Shown: positions 31,996 through 41,792 of the stretch, in pieces | How the letters are laid out: each line of letters begins with the position of its first letter | How positions within the stretch are numbered: the first letter of the stretch is position 1 | Source: Bacteroidota bacterium | GTDB lineage: Bacteria; Bacteroidota; Bacteroidia; Chitinophagales; Chitinophagaceae | Assembly (NCBI GenBank): GCA_023416995.1 | Contig: JAEZGI010000001.1 | Span: 1 to 64,000, forward strand | Direction: 5' to 3' | DNA length: 64,000 nucleotides | The notes under the pieces: model-generated | Told to the model about the DNA's origin: nothing | Databases searched by the model: none | What the model saw: the letters and a program-made list of their open reading frames with translations, nothing else | Position numbers and translations under genes: made by a program

Positions 31996-34900
31996 ATGAA
32001 TTTGCAGAATCTGCTTGATGGATATAAAAACAGCCCCCGCCTTTTTGAGCTCGCGGACAGGCTCTCGTACGCCCAACCCGGCCAGATCCATCTTAAAAAC
32101 CTCCAGGGAAGCTCAACAGGATTTATAATAAATGGAATCTTTCAACATGATAAAACAGCGTCGCTGAACCATGTTGTAATATGTGAAGATGCAGAATACG
32201 CAGCTTACCTGCATAACACGCTTGAGAATCTTACAAACGCACTCGATCTTTTTTATTTTCCTTCTTCTTTTAAAAACCGTAAGAATTTCCGGTTGCTCAA
32301 CAGCAGTCATGTGATGTTGCGGGCTGAAGCTTTAATGAAATGGAGCGGTGGTGGTAATAAGAAGATACTCATAACATACCCTGAAGCAATCTTTGAAAAG
32401 GTGGTGCTTCCAAACGTGCTTTCAGGGAACATTATTCAGCTCAAAACAAATGAAACCATTGATGTCGATGGTCTCATAGAAAAGCTTGTTAATTATGGTT
32501 TTGAGCGTACCGATTTTGTTTATGAACCGGGGCAGTTTGCGTTGCGGGGTGGTATTTTCGATATCTATTCATTTGGTAACGAAAAACCCTACCGTCTTGA
32601 GTTGTTTGGAAACGATATCGATTCCATCCGAATCTTTGATCCTGAATCACAGTTGAGTGAAAGAAAGCTGCTGCAGGTAAATATCATCCCGAATATTGAA
32701 ACCCAGTTTGACGATGAAGAGAAGGTTTCGCTGTTTGACTTTTTGCCGGAGAATACTGTGATCTGGATGCAGGATTGGGAACTTACACGTGATCGCATCA
32801 TAACGCAGGAGGAGGATCTGCAGATGTTCCTTGAACTTCGTGACGCTGGCTCCTATGGCAAAAAAGAAGAAGACGATAAGGTTGAGAAGATAGAAGTCAA
32901 ACCGGAAGATTTTGTAACGGCAAGCCTGGTTGAAAGAAGGTTGCTTGAAAGACAGGTAGTAAGCTTCGGTCCAAAACCCGTAGCGATCGGCGGTGAGGAA
33001 TTCGACGCCATCGAATTTCAAACCCGCATACAACCTGCATTCAACAGGCAGTTCGACATGCTGATCAGCGATCTTAAAAGCTGGTTAACCAGGGGCTACA
33101 CCTTATACCTGTTTGCCGAAAATCCACGCCAGCTTGAAAGACTTCACAGCATATTTGAGGATCTGAAAGCAGAGATACCGTTTATTCCGGTGCCTGTTTC
33201 TATCCACGAAGGTTTTATTGATGAGAACGTTAAGGCTGTTTGTTATACGGACCACCAGATATTCCAACGTTACCATAAGTATAAAGTAAAACAGGCTTAT
33301 AATAAGAACAAGGCCCTAACACTAAGAACACTACGTGAATTACAGCCCGGCGATTATGTAACGCATATTGATCATGGCGTGGGCCGTTATAGTGGCCTGC
33401 AAAAGATTGAGGCAAATGGCAGGGTGCAGGAAGCGGTTCGTATCATATATAAAGACAGTGACATACTGTATGTAAACATCAATTCGCTTCATAAGATTTC
33501 TAAGTATACCGGTAAGGAAGGTACCATACCCAAGGTCAATAAATTAGGTAGTGATACCTGGGCAAAGCTGAAAGAAAAGACCAAGGTGAAGGTTAAAGAG
33601 ATTGCCTTTGATCTCATTAAGCTGTATGCTCAAAGAAAAGCTCAACAGGGATTTGCGCATGCACCGGATAATTATATGCAAACCGAGCTCGAAGCCTCAT
33701 TTATTTACGAGGATACACCTGACCAGGCAAAGGCGACTGCCGATGTAAAAAAAGACATGGAGCAAACTTCGCCGATGGACCGGCTTGTTTGTGGTGATGT
33801 TGGTTTTGGTAAAACCGAGATCGCTATACGCGCTGCTTTCAAAACCTGCCTCGACGGCAAACAGGCCGCGGTGCTTGTGCCGACCACCATCCTGGCTTTT
33901 CAGCATTATAAAACATTCAAAGAACGGCTGAAAGACTTCCCGGTTACGGTCGACTATATCAACCGGTTCAAATCATCAAAAGAAAAAAAAGAAGTACTTC
34001 AGCGTTTGCAGGAAGGTAAAGTGGATATCATTGTTGGTACTCATGGCCTTCTGGGAAAAGAAGTTAAGTTCAGGGACCTGGGCCTGCTCGTGATTGATGA
34101 AGAACAAAAGTTTGGTGTTGCGCATAAAGAAAAGATCAAGACCTTAAGAACGAACGTTGACTGTCTCACTCTAACGGCAACGCCTATCCCAAGAACCCTG
34201 CAGTTCAGTTTGATGGGCGCACGCGATCTAAGTATCATGAACACGCCGCCGCCAAACAGGCAGGCTATCCAGACAGAGGTGGCCGTGTTTAATGAAGATT
34301 TTATCCGTGATGCCATTTATTATGAAACGGAACGCGGCGGACAAGTGTTCTTTATCCATAACCGTGTGCTGGGTCTTGCTGAAATGGCGGCAATGATACA
34401 GGGCTTGTGTCCCGATCTGAGCATTGGTTTTGCTCATGGCCAGTTGGAAGGTCACGAGCTCGAAGAAAGGATCCTCGATTTTATCGATAAAAAATACGAT
34501 GTACTTGTTTGTACAAATATTGTTGAAAGTGGAGTTGATATTCCGAACGTTAACACCATCATCGTTAACAATGCGCATCATTTTGGTTTGAGTGATCTGC
34601 ACCAGTTGCGTGGAAGGGTGGGCCGAAGCAACAAAAAAGCTTTTTGTTACCTGCTTGCGCCACCGATGAGTTCATTGCCTAATGATTCGAGGAAACGTTT
34701 GCAAACCCTGGAACAGCATAGTGAGTTGGGAAGCGGTTTCCAGATAGCGATGCGTGACCTTGATATACGTGGCGCCGGCAATATGCTTGGTGGAGAGCAA
34801 AGTGGATTTATGGCTGAGATTGGATTTGAGATGTATCAAAAGATACTTGATGAAGCTATCCGCGAATTGAAACGTACGGAATTCAGGGGTTTGTTTAAAG

Positions 34901-35409
34901 AAGAGATTGCCAAACAGGATGAGTATGTGCAGGACTGCACCGTTGATACTGACCTCGAGATCCTGATCCCCGACGATTACGTGGAAAGTATTACCGAGCG
35001 TTTAAGTTTATACACCCGTTTGGATAACTGCGCTAATGAAGAGGAGCTTGTTGCTTTTGCGAATGAACTCACTGACCGGTTTGGACCCATGCCAAGACCT
35101 GTTACGGACCTTTTTGATACTGTACGGGCAAGACGTGTTGCAGTAGAGCTTGGTTTTGAAAAGATGTTATTAAAAGATGAAACACTGCGATGCTACTTTA
35201 TTAATAAAGCCGATTCACCCTATTTTGAATCTGATATCTTCAGAAATATTCTAACGTATCTGCAAACCCGCACAAACAAAGCCAAACTGAAACAAGTTGG
35301 TAAATTGTTTTTGCTGGTGGTGGACGATATTAAAACCATGCAGCAGATACTGGATTTTCTTCAAAGAATGAACAAGTTTGTGAGTGAAGAAGAGCCCGCA
35401 GCTAGTTGA
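31996..35409 (+). CDS. mfd: Transcription-repair coupling factor
   Basis: About 1,137 residues from ATG 31996 (MNLQNLLDGYKNSPRLFELADRLSY). Region by region: UvrB-like N-terminus (about 1-300, with YPEAIFEKVV and FALRGGIFDIYSFG), RNA-polymerase-interaction domain (LQPGDYVTHIDHGVGRYSGLQ, about 460), SF2 helicase core with Walker A GDVGFGKTEIA, DEEQ-box VIDEEQKFGV and TATPIPRTLQFSLMGARD, motif VI QLRGRVGRS, then the C-terminal TRCF domain. It removes stalled RNA polymerase and recruits UvrA. It is divergent from the reductase and convergent with the gene at 35402 with an 8-base overlap. Confidence 0.97.
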   Translation: MNLQNLLDGYKNSPRLFELADRLSYAQPGQIHLKNLQGSSTGFIINGIFQHDKTASLNHVVICEDAEYAAYLHNTLENLTNALDLFYFPSSFKNRKNFRLLNSSHVMLRAEALMKWSGGGNKKILITYPEAIFEKVVLPNVLSGNIIQLKTNETIDVDGLIEKLVNYGFERTDFVYEPGQFALRGGIFDIYSFGNEKPYRLELFGNDIDSIRIFDPESQLSERKLLQVNIIPNIETQFDDEEKVSLFDFLPENTVIWMQDWELTRDRIITQEEDLQMFLELRDAGSYGKKEEDDKVEKIEVKPEDFVTASLVERRLLERQVVSFGPKPVAIGGEEFDAIEFQTRIQPAFNRQFDMLISDLKSWLTRGYTLYLFAENPRQLERLHSIFEDLKAEIPFIPVPVSIHEGFIDENVKAVCYTDHQIFQRYHKYKVKQAYNKNKALTLRTLRELQPGDYVTHIDHGVGRYSGLQKIEANGRVQEAVRIIYKDSDILYVNINSLHKISKYTGKEGTIPKVNKLGSDTWAKLKEKTKVKVKEIAFDLIKLYAQRKAQQGFAHAPDNYMQTELEASFIYEDTPDQAKATADVKKDMEQTSPMDRLVCGDVGFGKTEIAIRAAFKTCLDGKQAAVLVPTTILAFQHYKTFKERLKDFPVTVDYINRFKSSKEKKEVLQRLQEGKVDIIVGTHGLLGKEVKFRDLGLLVIDEEQKFGVAHKEKIKTLRTNVDCLTLTATPIPRTLQFSLMGARDLSIMNTPPPNRQAIQTEVAVFNEDFIRDAIYYETERGGQVFFIHNRVLGLAEMAAMIQGLCPDLSIGFAHGQLEGHELEERILDFIDKKYDVLVCTNIVESGVDIPNVNTIIVNNAHHFGLSDLHQLRGRVGRSNKKAFCYLLAPPMSSLPNDSRKRLQTLEQHSELGSGFQIAMRDLDIRGAGNMLGGEQSGFMAEIGFEMYQKILDEAIRELKRTEFRGLFKEEIAKQDEYVQDCTVDTDLEILIPDDYVESITERLSLYTRLDNCANEEELVAFANELTDRFGPMPRPVTDLFDTVRARRVAVELGFEKMLLKDETLRCYFINKADSPYFESDIFRNILTYLQTRTNKAKLKQVGKLFLLVVDDIKTMQQILDFLQRMNKFVSEEEPAAS

Positions 35410-36373
35410 TCCTTGTGTCTTCTCCATCCGGGTTACGGTTACGGTTTTTTAACCAGATTATGAGAATGAACACAAGAGCCAACAATGGTACAGCATAAAT
35501 TACCGATGCCCATTTAAAAGTGTTACCTACTGACTCATCGATTTCACCGATGGTGGCCTGTCTGTCCTCGGCCAGCGTTTCCAGTGCGGGATTATGCCTA
35601 ACTGCTTCTTTATAAAACGGTATAGCAAGCAGGTATGATTTATCTTTTGCGGTGAGATCTGCGTAATCAAAAATAAGCTGAGCTAGCAAGGTATCATTAC
35701 TGTTGGTCCCGATACGATGAATAATCGTTACAGCTAACGCGTTTCTCAGCGAATCAAGCGCCGCGGGCAAAGGGTAGGTGGCGTTATTGATCCAGGTATT
35801 GAAGCTGTCGGTTCCAAGATTGACGATTTCTGATAACGGGAGCTGGTTCCATTTATACCGGATGATATTTTTCTGTAGATGAATTGAGTTGAAACCTGTT
35901 TGGTTGGCACTGAGGAAACGATCTATTACTGCATTTGCAGAATCACTCCGGCCCGTGCGTTCGTAAGCCAGGGCAAGGTTTCCCTGGATATATTGTTCTG
36001 CAGGATAAGCAGCTGCAAGTTGTTGCAGTAATTGAATAGCAGTGGTGCTGCCGGGCGAAACCTTAAAGTCGTTCCAGGCGATATCTGAGATAATACGGTA
36101 AGCAGGATGCGGAAACCTCACCCGGGAGATCGCTTCAGGGCTGCGGAAGCTGGTATCAGTTTTCCGGAGTACCGTCATCAGCGAGTCGCGGTAATTTCGC
36201 GCGGCTTCGTCAGAGCGGGTGGATCCTGATTGTTGCAAACGACCCAGTAACCTGATACTGCCATCGTACACAGAATCTTTTTTTATTGAAACATGCTGGT
36301 AATATTCCTGGGCCTTCATGGCAAAGCCACATGACGTTAAAATCGCCGTGAGCACAAGTTTTCTTAAATACAT
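35402..36373 (-). CDS. Secreted TPR-like protein with C-terminal membrane helix, unknown function
   Basis: About 323 residues from ATG 36373; the frame also allows 13 earlier codons. A signal peptide (MYLRKLVLTAILTSCGFAMKAQ) leads into a helical region with tetratricopeptide-like spacing (ATAIQLL-type repeats; NLALAYERTGRSDSANAVIDRFL; AIPFYKEAVRHNPALETL). A single membrane helix follows at about 295-318 (WASVIYAVPLLALVFILIIWL) with a short charged cytoplasmic end. The topology would place the repeats in the periplasm. No family name can be given. Its stop overlaps the mfd stop by 8 bases. Confidence 0.65.
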   Translation of the reverse strand: MYLRKLVLTAILTSCGFAMKAQEYYQHVSIKKDSVYDGSIRLLGRLQQSGSTRSDEAARNYRDSLMTVLRKTDTSFRSPEAISRVRFPHPAYRIISDIAWNDFKVSPGSTTAIQLLQQLAAAYPAEQYIQGNLALAYERTGRSDSANAVIDRFLSANQTGFNSIHLQKNIIRYKWNQLPLSEIVNLGTDSFNTWINNATYPLPAALDSLRNALAVTIIHRIGTNSNDTLLAQLIFDYADLTAKDKSYLLAIPFYKEAVRHNPALETLAEDRQATIGEIDESVGNTFKWASVIYAVPLLALVFILIIWLKNRNRNPDGEDTRIN

Positions 36374-36469
36374 GAACCTGTTTTTGTAACAAATAGCTTT
36401 AATCACACACAAACTTAGTCAGAAACGGAGCCCATCCGAAATTTATGTAACTTAAATAAAAAGCAGACG

Positions 36470-36853
36470 ATGGCATATCAGTCACACAACTCTTATCTGG
36501 GTGAAGATGCGGAACCGGTTATTCAACCAACTGGTGATGAAAGAACCCTCGCAATATTGTCGCATATTCTTACAGTAGTTCCTGGTATTGGTATACTGGC
36601 GCCACTTATTATTTATATCCTGAAGAATCGTGATTCTGCATTTGTAGGGGCACATGCGCGTGAGTCCCTGAACTTTCAGATCACCATCCTGATCCTGTAT
36701 TTTATCAGCTTTTTGTTGGTGATTTTATTGATAGGATTTTTCCTGATCTGGATCATAGGAGTGCTGAATGTGATCCTCGCGGTGGTCGCTACCATAAGGG
36801 CAAGTGAAAGCAAATTATACAGGTATCCGTTTAATATCCGTCTTGTAAGCTAG
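36470..36853 (+). CDS. DUF4870 membrane protein
   Basis: 127 residues. After a polar N-terminus (about 1-25) come RTLAILSHILTVVPGIGILAPLIIYILKNRDS, the conserved HARESLNFQITILILYFISFLLVILL, and a third hydrophobic stretch LIWIIGVLNVILAVVATIRA, ending YRYPFNIRLVS. This is the DUF4870 (Tic20-like) arrangement, usually four helices. Members are widespread and uncharacterised. It is convergent with the GNAT gene, 9 bases apart. Confidence 0.88.
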   Translation: MAYQSHNSYLGEDAEPVIQPTGDERTLAILSHILTVVPGIGILAPLIIYILKNRDSAFVGAHARESLNFQITILILYFISFLLVILLIGFFLIWIIGVLNVILAVVATIRASESKLYRYPFNIRLVS

Positions 36854-36862
36854 AACTGTGGT

Positions 36863-37318
36863 TCAACTGAGTTCGTCCGAACGGGAAGAAGTGAGTATTT
36901 TTTCCATCATATGATGTGGCAGGGTAACTTCTTCAAACTGTTCGCCAACCACCTCGTAACCCAATTTTTCATAGAAACCAACGGCTGTTACCCGCGCATG
37001 CATCATCAGCTTCTTATAACCAAGATCCCGTGCAATGTTTTCGGCAAATTGCATCAATGCACGCCCGATACCTTTCCCTTGTAAATTGTTTAAGACGGCC
37101 ATTTGTCTAAGCCTCACCGTATTGTCATCGGCTTTGATTAACATACAGCAACCCAGTATTTTATCATCTTCAAAAGCAGCAATAAGGATCTCGTTCTTTT
37201 CGCTTTCTAGTTCTTCGGGAGTGAAGTGCAAACCAAGTGGTTTGCGAAGAATATCATTTCGCAAGCGGACCATCTGATGATACTCGGGAGAGCCGTGATC
37301 AAGGATTTTAAGCGCCAT
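36863..37318 (-). CDS. GNAT-family N-acetyltransferase
   Basis: 151 residues. The acetyl-CoA-binding motif A is VLNNLQGKGIGRALMQFAENIAR (the Q/RxxGxG/A region), preceded by strand 4 NTVRLRQMAV and followed by LMMHARVTAVGFYEKLGYEVVGEQF (motif B). It transfers acetyl to an amine of an unidentified small molecule or protein. Length is normal for a single GNAT domain. Confidence 0.88.
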   Translation of the reverse strand: MALKILDHGSPEYHQMVRLRNDILRKPLGLHFTPEELESEKNEILIAAFEDDKILGCCMLIKADDNTVRLRQMAVLNNLQGKGIGRALMQFAENIARDLGYKKLMMHARVTAVGFYEKLGYEVVGEQFEEVTLPHHMMEKILTSSRSDELS

Positions 37319-37544
37319 TTATCTCGTTAGATTTGTAATATGCCTTGTCGCAATATAAGGATTTAGGGGGCAGAAAATTCTTTCGAAACTTTAAAAGAAA
37401 ATTACCGCTCTATACATGAGAGGCTTATCTTAGCGCAAATTTTACAAAAAGCCCGGTCAGCCCTAATACTTGTACGTGGCCGGGAAATTGTAGTCACCTA
37501 TAATTTAATAACCAGCTATTTAATTGCGGTTATCTCAAAAATTA

Positions 37545-37552
37545 TATTTTTG
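37545..37552 (+). promoter_or_regulatory. -7 promoter element for acpP
   Basis: TATTTTTG matches TAnnTTTG and ends 24 bases before the acpP start at 37577. The preceding 225 bases (37319-37544) hold no gene. Confidence 0.55.
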
Positions 37553-37576
37553 CAGCTGTAACTAAAATTTACTAAA

Positions 37577-37813
37577 ATGTCAGACATCGCAACACGAGTT
37601 AAAAAAATCATTGTTGATAAGTTAGGTGTAGAAGAAGCAGAAGTTACCAATGAGGCTTCCTTCACAAACGATTTGGGTGCCGATTCATTGGACACCGTAG
37701 AACTGATCATGGAATTTGAAAAAGAGTTCAACATTTCCATTCCTGATGAGCAAGCTGAAACTATTACCACTGTAGGACAAGCTGTTGCGTACTTAGAAGA
37801 ACATGCTAAGTAA
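37577..37813 (+). CDS. acpP: Acyl carrier protein
   Basis: 78 residues. The 4'-phosphopantetheine attachment site is GADSLDTVEL, with Ser at position 37. Acidic helices (EFEKEFNISIPDEQAETITTV) give the usual binding surface for fatty-acid enzymes. It carries acyl chains in type II fatty-acid synthesis and is followed by fabF and rnc, a conserved order in many bacteria. A hairpin at 37844-37882 separates it from fabF. Confidence 0.97.
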   Translation: MSDIATRVKKIIVDKLGVEEAEVTNEASFTNDLGADSLDTVELIMEFEKEFNISIPDEQAETITTVGQAVAYLEEHAK

Positions 37814-37843
37814 TTGACCTTTGCTTTCAGATGCATACTATAG

Positions 37844-37882
37844 ATCCGCCTTTCGATAGCTGATAATGCTGCGAAGGCGGAT
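37844..37882 (+). terminator. Hairpin between acpP and fabF (attenuator-like)
   Basis: ATCCGCCTTTCG at 37844-37855 pairs with CGAAGGCGGAT at 37872-37882 (one bulged T), with a 16-base loop and a weak T-run after it. It is 30 bases after the acpP stop and 31 bases before the fabF start. Its role may be partial termination or 3'-end protection, allowing more AcpP than FabF; this is inferred. Confidence 0.5.
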
Positions 37883-37912
37883 TTGTTACTAATTCAATAT
37901 CAGCGCAGCTAT

Positions 37913-39166
37913 ATGAAATTAAAAAGAGTAGTTGTTACAGGTATTGGTGCGCTCACACCAATAGGAAATAATTTACCGGATTACTGGAACGGTCTGCTGG
38001 GCGGAGTTTCCGGGGCTGATAATATCACTCTTTTTGACGCTTCCAAATTCAAAACACGTTTCGCCTGCGAACTGAAAGGTTTTGATCCGCTTAATTTTCT
38101 CGATAAGAAAGAAGCAAGAAAAATTGACCGTTTTACCCAAACCGGTCTTGCTGCAAGTGATGAAGCCGTAAAAGATGCGGGTCTCACCGGCGATGATATC
38201 AATAAAGATCGCGTTGGTGTGGTTTTCGCAAGTGGAATCGGCGGCATACTTACTTTCCAGGAAGAAGTTATGAATTTCGGAAGAGGCGAAGGCACGCCTC
38301 GTTTCAATCCTTTCTTCATTCCCAAGATGATTCTTGATATTGCAGCGGGTCAGATCTCGATGCGACATGGTTTCCGTGGTCCAAACTTCGCGGTGGTAAG
38401 CGCCTGTGCTTCCTCTACGAATGGTATCATGGAAGCTTTCAATCTTATCAGACTTGGCCAGGCAGACATCATTCTTAGTGGCGGATCCGAAAGTGTAATC
38501 TGTGAAGCCGGAGTTGGTGGCTTCAATGCCATGAAAGCACTTAGTGAACGCAATGAAGATCCTAAAACTGCCAGCCGCCCTTATGATAAGGATCGTGATG
38601 GTTTTGTAATGGGTGAAGGTGCTGGTATACTGGTGCTGGAAGAACTCGAACATGCACTTGCAAGAGGTGCAAAAATATATTGTGAGATTGCCGGTTGTGG
38701 TGCAACCGCTGATGCCCATCATATCACTGCGCCTCATCCCCAGGGTCTCGGTGCTAAAAATGTAATGTTCGCTGCACTGCGTGATGCTGACCTTAAACCG
38801 GAAGATATCGACTATATCAATACTCATGGCACTTCAACACCACTCGGTGATGTGGCTGAGGTTAAAGCAATAATGGATGTGTTTGGCGAGCATGCATATA
38901 AAGTAAACATCAGTTCTACAAAATCGATGACCGGGCACTGTCTTGGTGCCGCAGGTGTAGTAGAAGCTATTGCCTGCGTAATGGCAGTAGTAGATGATGT
39001 GGTACCTCCAACCATCAATCATATGAATGATGATCCGGAGCTCGACTCTAATCTCAACTTCACGTTTGGCAAATCCCAGAAACGTACTGTGCGTGCGGCA
39101 CTCAGCAATACTTTTGGTTTCGGGGGACACAATGCCTGTGTTATTGTAAAAAAATATACTGCCTGA
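37913..39166 (+). CDS. fabF: Beta-ketoacyl-ACP synthase II
   Basis: 417 residues from ATG 37913 (MKLKRVVVTGIGALTPIGN). Catalytic Cys165 is in VVSACASSTN; the two His residues are in NTHGTSTPLGD and TKSMTGHCLGAAG, forming the Cys-His-His triad. It elongates acyl-ACPs by condensing with malonyl-ACP in the cytoplasm. It follows acpP and precedes rnc on the same strand. Confidence 0.97.
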   Translation: MKLKRVVVTGIGALTPIGNNLPDYWNGLLGGVSGADNITLFDASKFKTRFACELKGFDPLNFLDKKEARKIDRFTQTGLAASDEAVKDAGLTGDDINKDRVGVVFASGIGGILTFQEEVMNFGRGEGTPRFNPFFIPKMILDIAAGQISMRHGFRGPNFAVVSACASSTNGIMEAFNLIRLGQADIILSGGSESVICEAGVGGFNAMKALSERNEDPKTASRPYDKDRDGFVMGEGAGILVLEELEHALARGAKIYCEIAGCGATADAHHITAPHPQGLGAKNVMFAALRDADLKPEDIDYINTHGTSTPLGDVAEVKAIMDVFGEHAYKVNISSTKSMTGHCLGAAGVVEAIACVMAVVDDVVPPTINHMNDDPELDSNLNFTFGKSQKRTVRAALSNTFGFGGHNACVIVKKYTA

Positions 39167-39282
39167 CTTTTTTCCGGATTCATATTAGATGCTGCAGAAG
39201 AATTCTCTGTACGGAAATTTGTTTTTTTGTAACTTCCTGTAGCTTTTAAAGTGATTATTTACCTGATGAAAAAAGTTGTAGC

Positions 39283-40020
39283 TTGACTCTAAGCCGTATT
39301 TTCAATAAGTTCAGAGGAAAGGAAAATAATGTTTCTTTCAAACAGAGTTTAAGAAATGTATTAGGTTTCACCCCCGGTAAAGTTACCCTGTACAAGGCAG
39401 CCCTTACGCACCGCTCCGTGCGGGATACGGCGGACGAAAACAATGAAAGACTTGAATACCTTGGCGATGCAATTCTCAGTGGTATCGTGGCAGATTTCCT
39501 TTTTAAAAAATATCCATATAAAGATGAAGGCTTTCTCACCGAGATGAGAAGCAAAATGGTCAACCGTAACAAACTGAATGAGATAGCCATCAAGATGGGT
39601 ATCAAAAAGGTTACCTTTTTCAACAAGTTCGACAACTCGCTTAAGATGAGCCAGATCTTTGGCAATACGCTCGAAGCGTTAGTGGGCGCCATCTATCTTG
39701 ACAAAGGATATGATAAAACCAAAAGATGGGTGCTTGAGGTTATTATTATTCCGCACCTGTTTATGGAAGATCTTGAAGCACTTGAAATCAATCACAAAAA
39801 CAAACTATATGGTTGGGCCAATAAAAATGGCAAGAACCTCGAGTTTGAAACGCTTGATGAAAAGATAGAAGGTGGCCGGCGTTTATTTACCATTGGAGCC
39901 ATGGTTGATGGCGTAGTGCTGGCAGAAGGTAAAGCTTATAATAAAAAAGACGCCAGCCAGATAGCATCCTCAATTGCTATCAGCAAACTTGGTTTAAATA
40001 AAGTCATGGATGAGGAGTAG
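39283..40020 (+). CDS. rnc: Ribonuclease III
   Basis: 245 residues. Start is a TTG at 39283 (MTLSRIFNKFRGKEN); an upstream ATG at 39266 reads into a stop after six codons, so no ATG start is available. The RNase III signature NERLEYLGDAILSGIVADFL (metal-binding Glu and Asp) is followed by TLEALVGAIYLDKG, and the double-stranded-RNA-binding domain fills about 180-240 (EGGRRLFTIGAMVDGVVLAEGKAYNKKDASQIASSIAISKL). It processes rRNA precursors and structured mRNA. It overlaps the convergent epimerase gene by 17 bases. Confidence 0.94.
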   Translation: MTLSRIFNKFRGKENNVSFKQSLRNVLGFTPGKVTLYKAALTHRSVRDTADENNERLEYLGDAILSGIVADFLFKKYPYKDEGFLTEMRSKMVNRNKLNEIAIKMGIKKVTFFNKFDNSLKMSQIFGNTLEALVGAIYLDKGYDKTKRWVLEVIIIPHLFMEDLEALEINHKNKLYGWANKNGKNLEFETLDEKIEGGRRLFTIGAMVDGVVLAEGKAYNKKDASQIASSIAISKLGLNKVMDEE

Positions 40021-40423
40021 CCTTGTCTTTTTCCATGCATAGTTCTATAAGTACCCCGGAAGTTGATTTTGGATGCAAAAAACAAATCAGCTTATTATCG
40101 GCACCCGCTTTAGGTGTTTCATTTATCAATACAAAACCCGCTGACCTTAACCGGTTCATTTCAGCATAAATATCCTCTACTTCAAAGGCAATATGATGAA
40201 TGCCTTCACCCTTGTTTGCGATAAATTTCGCAATTACGCCATCAGGTTCTGCGCTCTCCAATAATTCTATTTTTGATTCGCCTTTTTTAAAAAAGGCGGT
40301 CACTACTTTTTCTGATGCTACAGTTTCTGTTTTATAGCAATTTGTGTTCAACAGGGTTTCATATAAAGGAATGGCGGTTTCAAGATTTTTGACTGCAATA
40401 CCAATGTGTTCAATCTTCAACAT
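40004..40423 (-). CDS. mce: Methylmalonyl-CoA epimerase
   Basis: 139 residues of the VOC fold: KIEHIGIAVKNLETAIPLYE (His ligand), the paired strands around GIHHIAFEVEDIYAEMNRL (second His) and GVLIELCMEK (Glu). These metal-binding residues and the length match methylmalonyl-CoA epimerase, which converts (S)- to (R)-methylmalonyl-CoA in propionate or succinate metabolism. A B12-binding subunit typical of methylmalonyl-CoA mutase appears at 58859. It overlaps rnc by 17 bases at the 3' ends. Confidence 0.92.
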   Translation of the reverse strand: MLKIEHIGIAVKNLETAIPLYETLLNTNCYKTETVASEKVVTAFFKKGESKIELLESAEPDGVIAKFIANKGEGIHHIAFEVEDIYAEMNRLRSAGFVLINETPKAGADNKLICFLHPKSTSGVLIELCMEKDKATPHP

Positions 40424-40528
40424 ATAATTATTTTAGTTGTGTTATGGTCATTTGGCGCACCATCAACCGTATAAAACCATTTGCCGTAAATTTATGTTAT
40501 TCTCAATGGCCGAATACAAACTATAACT

Positions 40529-41683
40529 ATGCAGCTGCCTGTTTACCTCGATAACAATGCAACCACAATCTGTGATCCTCGTGTAGTGGAAGCGATGCTG
40601 CCTTATTTCACCACACATTATGGCAATGCTGCCAGCAGGAGCCATGCATTTGGCTGGCAGGCTGCTGAAGCAACTGATATAGCAAGGGAACAGGTTGCAA
40701 AACTGATTGGTGCGGATCCGAAAGAAATCGTTTTTACATCGGGTTCAACTGAAGCGGTAAACCTGGCGATCAAAGGTGTGTTTGAAGCCTATGCAGTAAA
40801 AGGTAATCACATCATCACTGTTGCTACAGAACACAAAGCTGTTCTTGATACCTGCACCCAACTGGAAAAAAAGGGTGCACAAATTACGAGGCTTCCTGTT
40901 GACCGGGAAGGGCTGATAAACCTGGAAGAACTGGAAGCTGCCATCACTGATGCAACCATTCTGATCGCGGTCATGTATGGTAATAATGAAACGGGTACTG
41001 TTCAGCCTGTAAAAGAAATTTCTGCGATCGCCAAACGAAGGGGTGTCCTGTTTTTCAGTGATGCGACCCAGGCCGTGGGCAAGATCCCGGTGAATGTGCT
41101 AAATGATGGTATTGATCTGTTGTGTTTAAGCGCTCATAAATTTTACGGTCCCAAAGGCGTGGGAGCAATTTATATAAGAAGGCGTGATCCGCGGGTGCGT
41201 CTGCAGCCCCAGATAGATGGTGGCGGGCATCAGCGGGGGGTGCGCAGCGGAACTATCAATGTTCCTGGCATAGTAGGTCTGGGTACCGCGGCTGAACTAT
41301 GTCGCCTGGAAATGGCCGGCGAAATGGAAAAACTTTGCCGACTGCGCGATCGGTTGGAAACCGGCTTACTTTCAATTACCGGCACCAGTGTAAATGGATC
41401 CCGGAAAAACCGGCTGCCGCAGGTTTGTAATATTGCTTTCAGTGATGCTGACAGCGAGGTGCTTTTGATGTCTGTCAATAAGGACCTGGCGCTTTCTTCA
41501 GGCTCGGCCTGTACTTCGGCTTCAATCGAGCCAAGTTATGTGCTTCGGGCCATGGGATTGGATGAAAACCTGGCACACAGCTCATTACGTTTCAGCGTTG
41601 GCCGGTTCACAACAGAGGAGGAGGTTGATTTTGCGATCAAAACCATCCGTTCGGCAGTTGGAACGGTGCGGGCGATTGGCTAG
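40529..41683 (+). CDS. Cysteine desulfurase (NifS/IscS family)
   Basis: 384 residues. The PLP lysine is in LCLSAHKFYGPKGVG; the catalytic Cys loop is SGSACTSASIEPSYVLRAMG, longer and flexible as in IscS. MQLPVYLDNNATT is the class V start. It supplies sulfur for Fe-S clusters and tRNA modification. A -7-like element TAAATTTA (40487-40494) lies 34 bases upstream. It is 109 bases before a HesB/IscA gene, which has its own -7 element, so the two are neighbours but probably separately started. Confidence 0.94.
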   Translation: MQLPVYLDNNATTICDPRVVEAMLPYFTTHYGNAASRSHAFGWQAAEATDIAREQVAKLIGADPKEIVFTSGSTEAVNLAIKGVFEAYAVKGNHIITVATEHKAVLDTCTQLEKKGAQITRLPVDREGLINLEELEAAITDATILIAVMYGNNETGTVQPVKEISAIAKRRGVLFFSDATQAVGKIPVNVLNDGIDLLCLSAHKFYGPKGVGAIYIRRRDPRVRLQPQIDGGGHQRGVRSGTINVPGIVGLGTAAELCRLEMAGEMEKLCRLRDRLETGLLSITGTSVNGSRKNRLPQVCNIAFSDADSEVLLMSVNKDLALSSGSACTSASIEPSYVLRAMGLDENLAHSSLRFSVGRFTTEEEVDFAIKTIRSAVGTVRAIG

Positions 41684-41715
41684 CGCCGTTAACAAATCTG
41701 CTGCAAAAACCTTTC

Positions 41716-41723
41716 TAAATTTG
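41716..41723 (+). promoter_or_regulatory. -7 promoter element for the HesB/IscA gene
   Basis: TAAATTTG is a full match to TAnnTTTG, 69 bases before the start at 41793 and 32 bases after the cysteine desulfurase stop. Confidence 0.5.
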
Positions 41724-41792
41724 CAATTCAAAACGGCCACCGAAATACGAAGAAGGTGTCTCAAACGTTAACAATAATAAGATTTAAACGAT

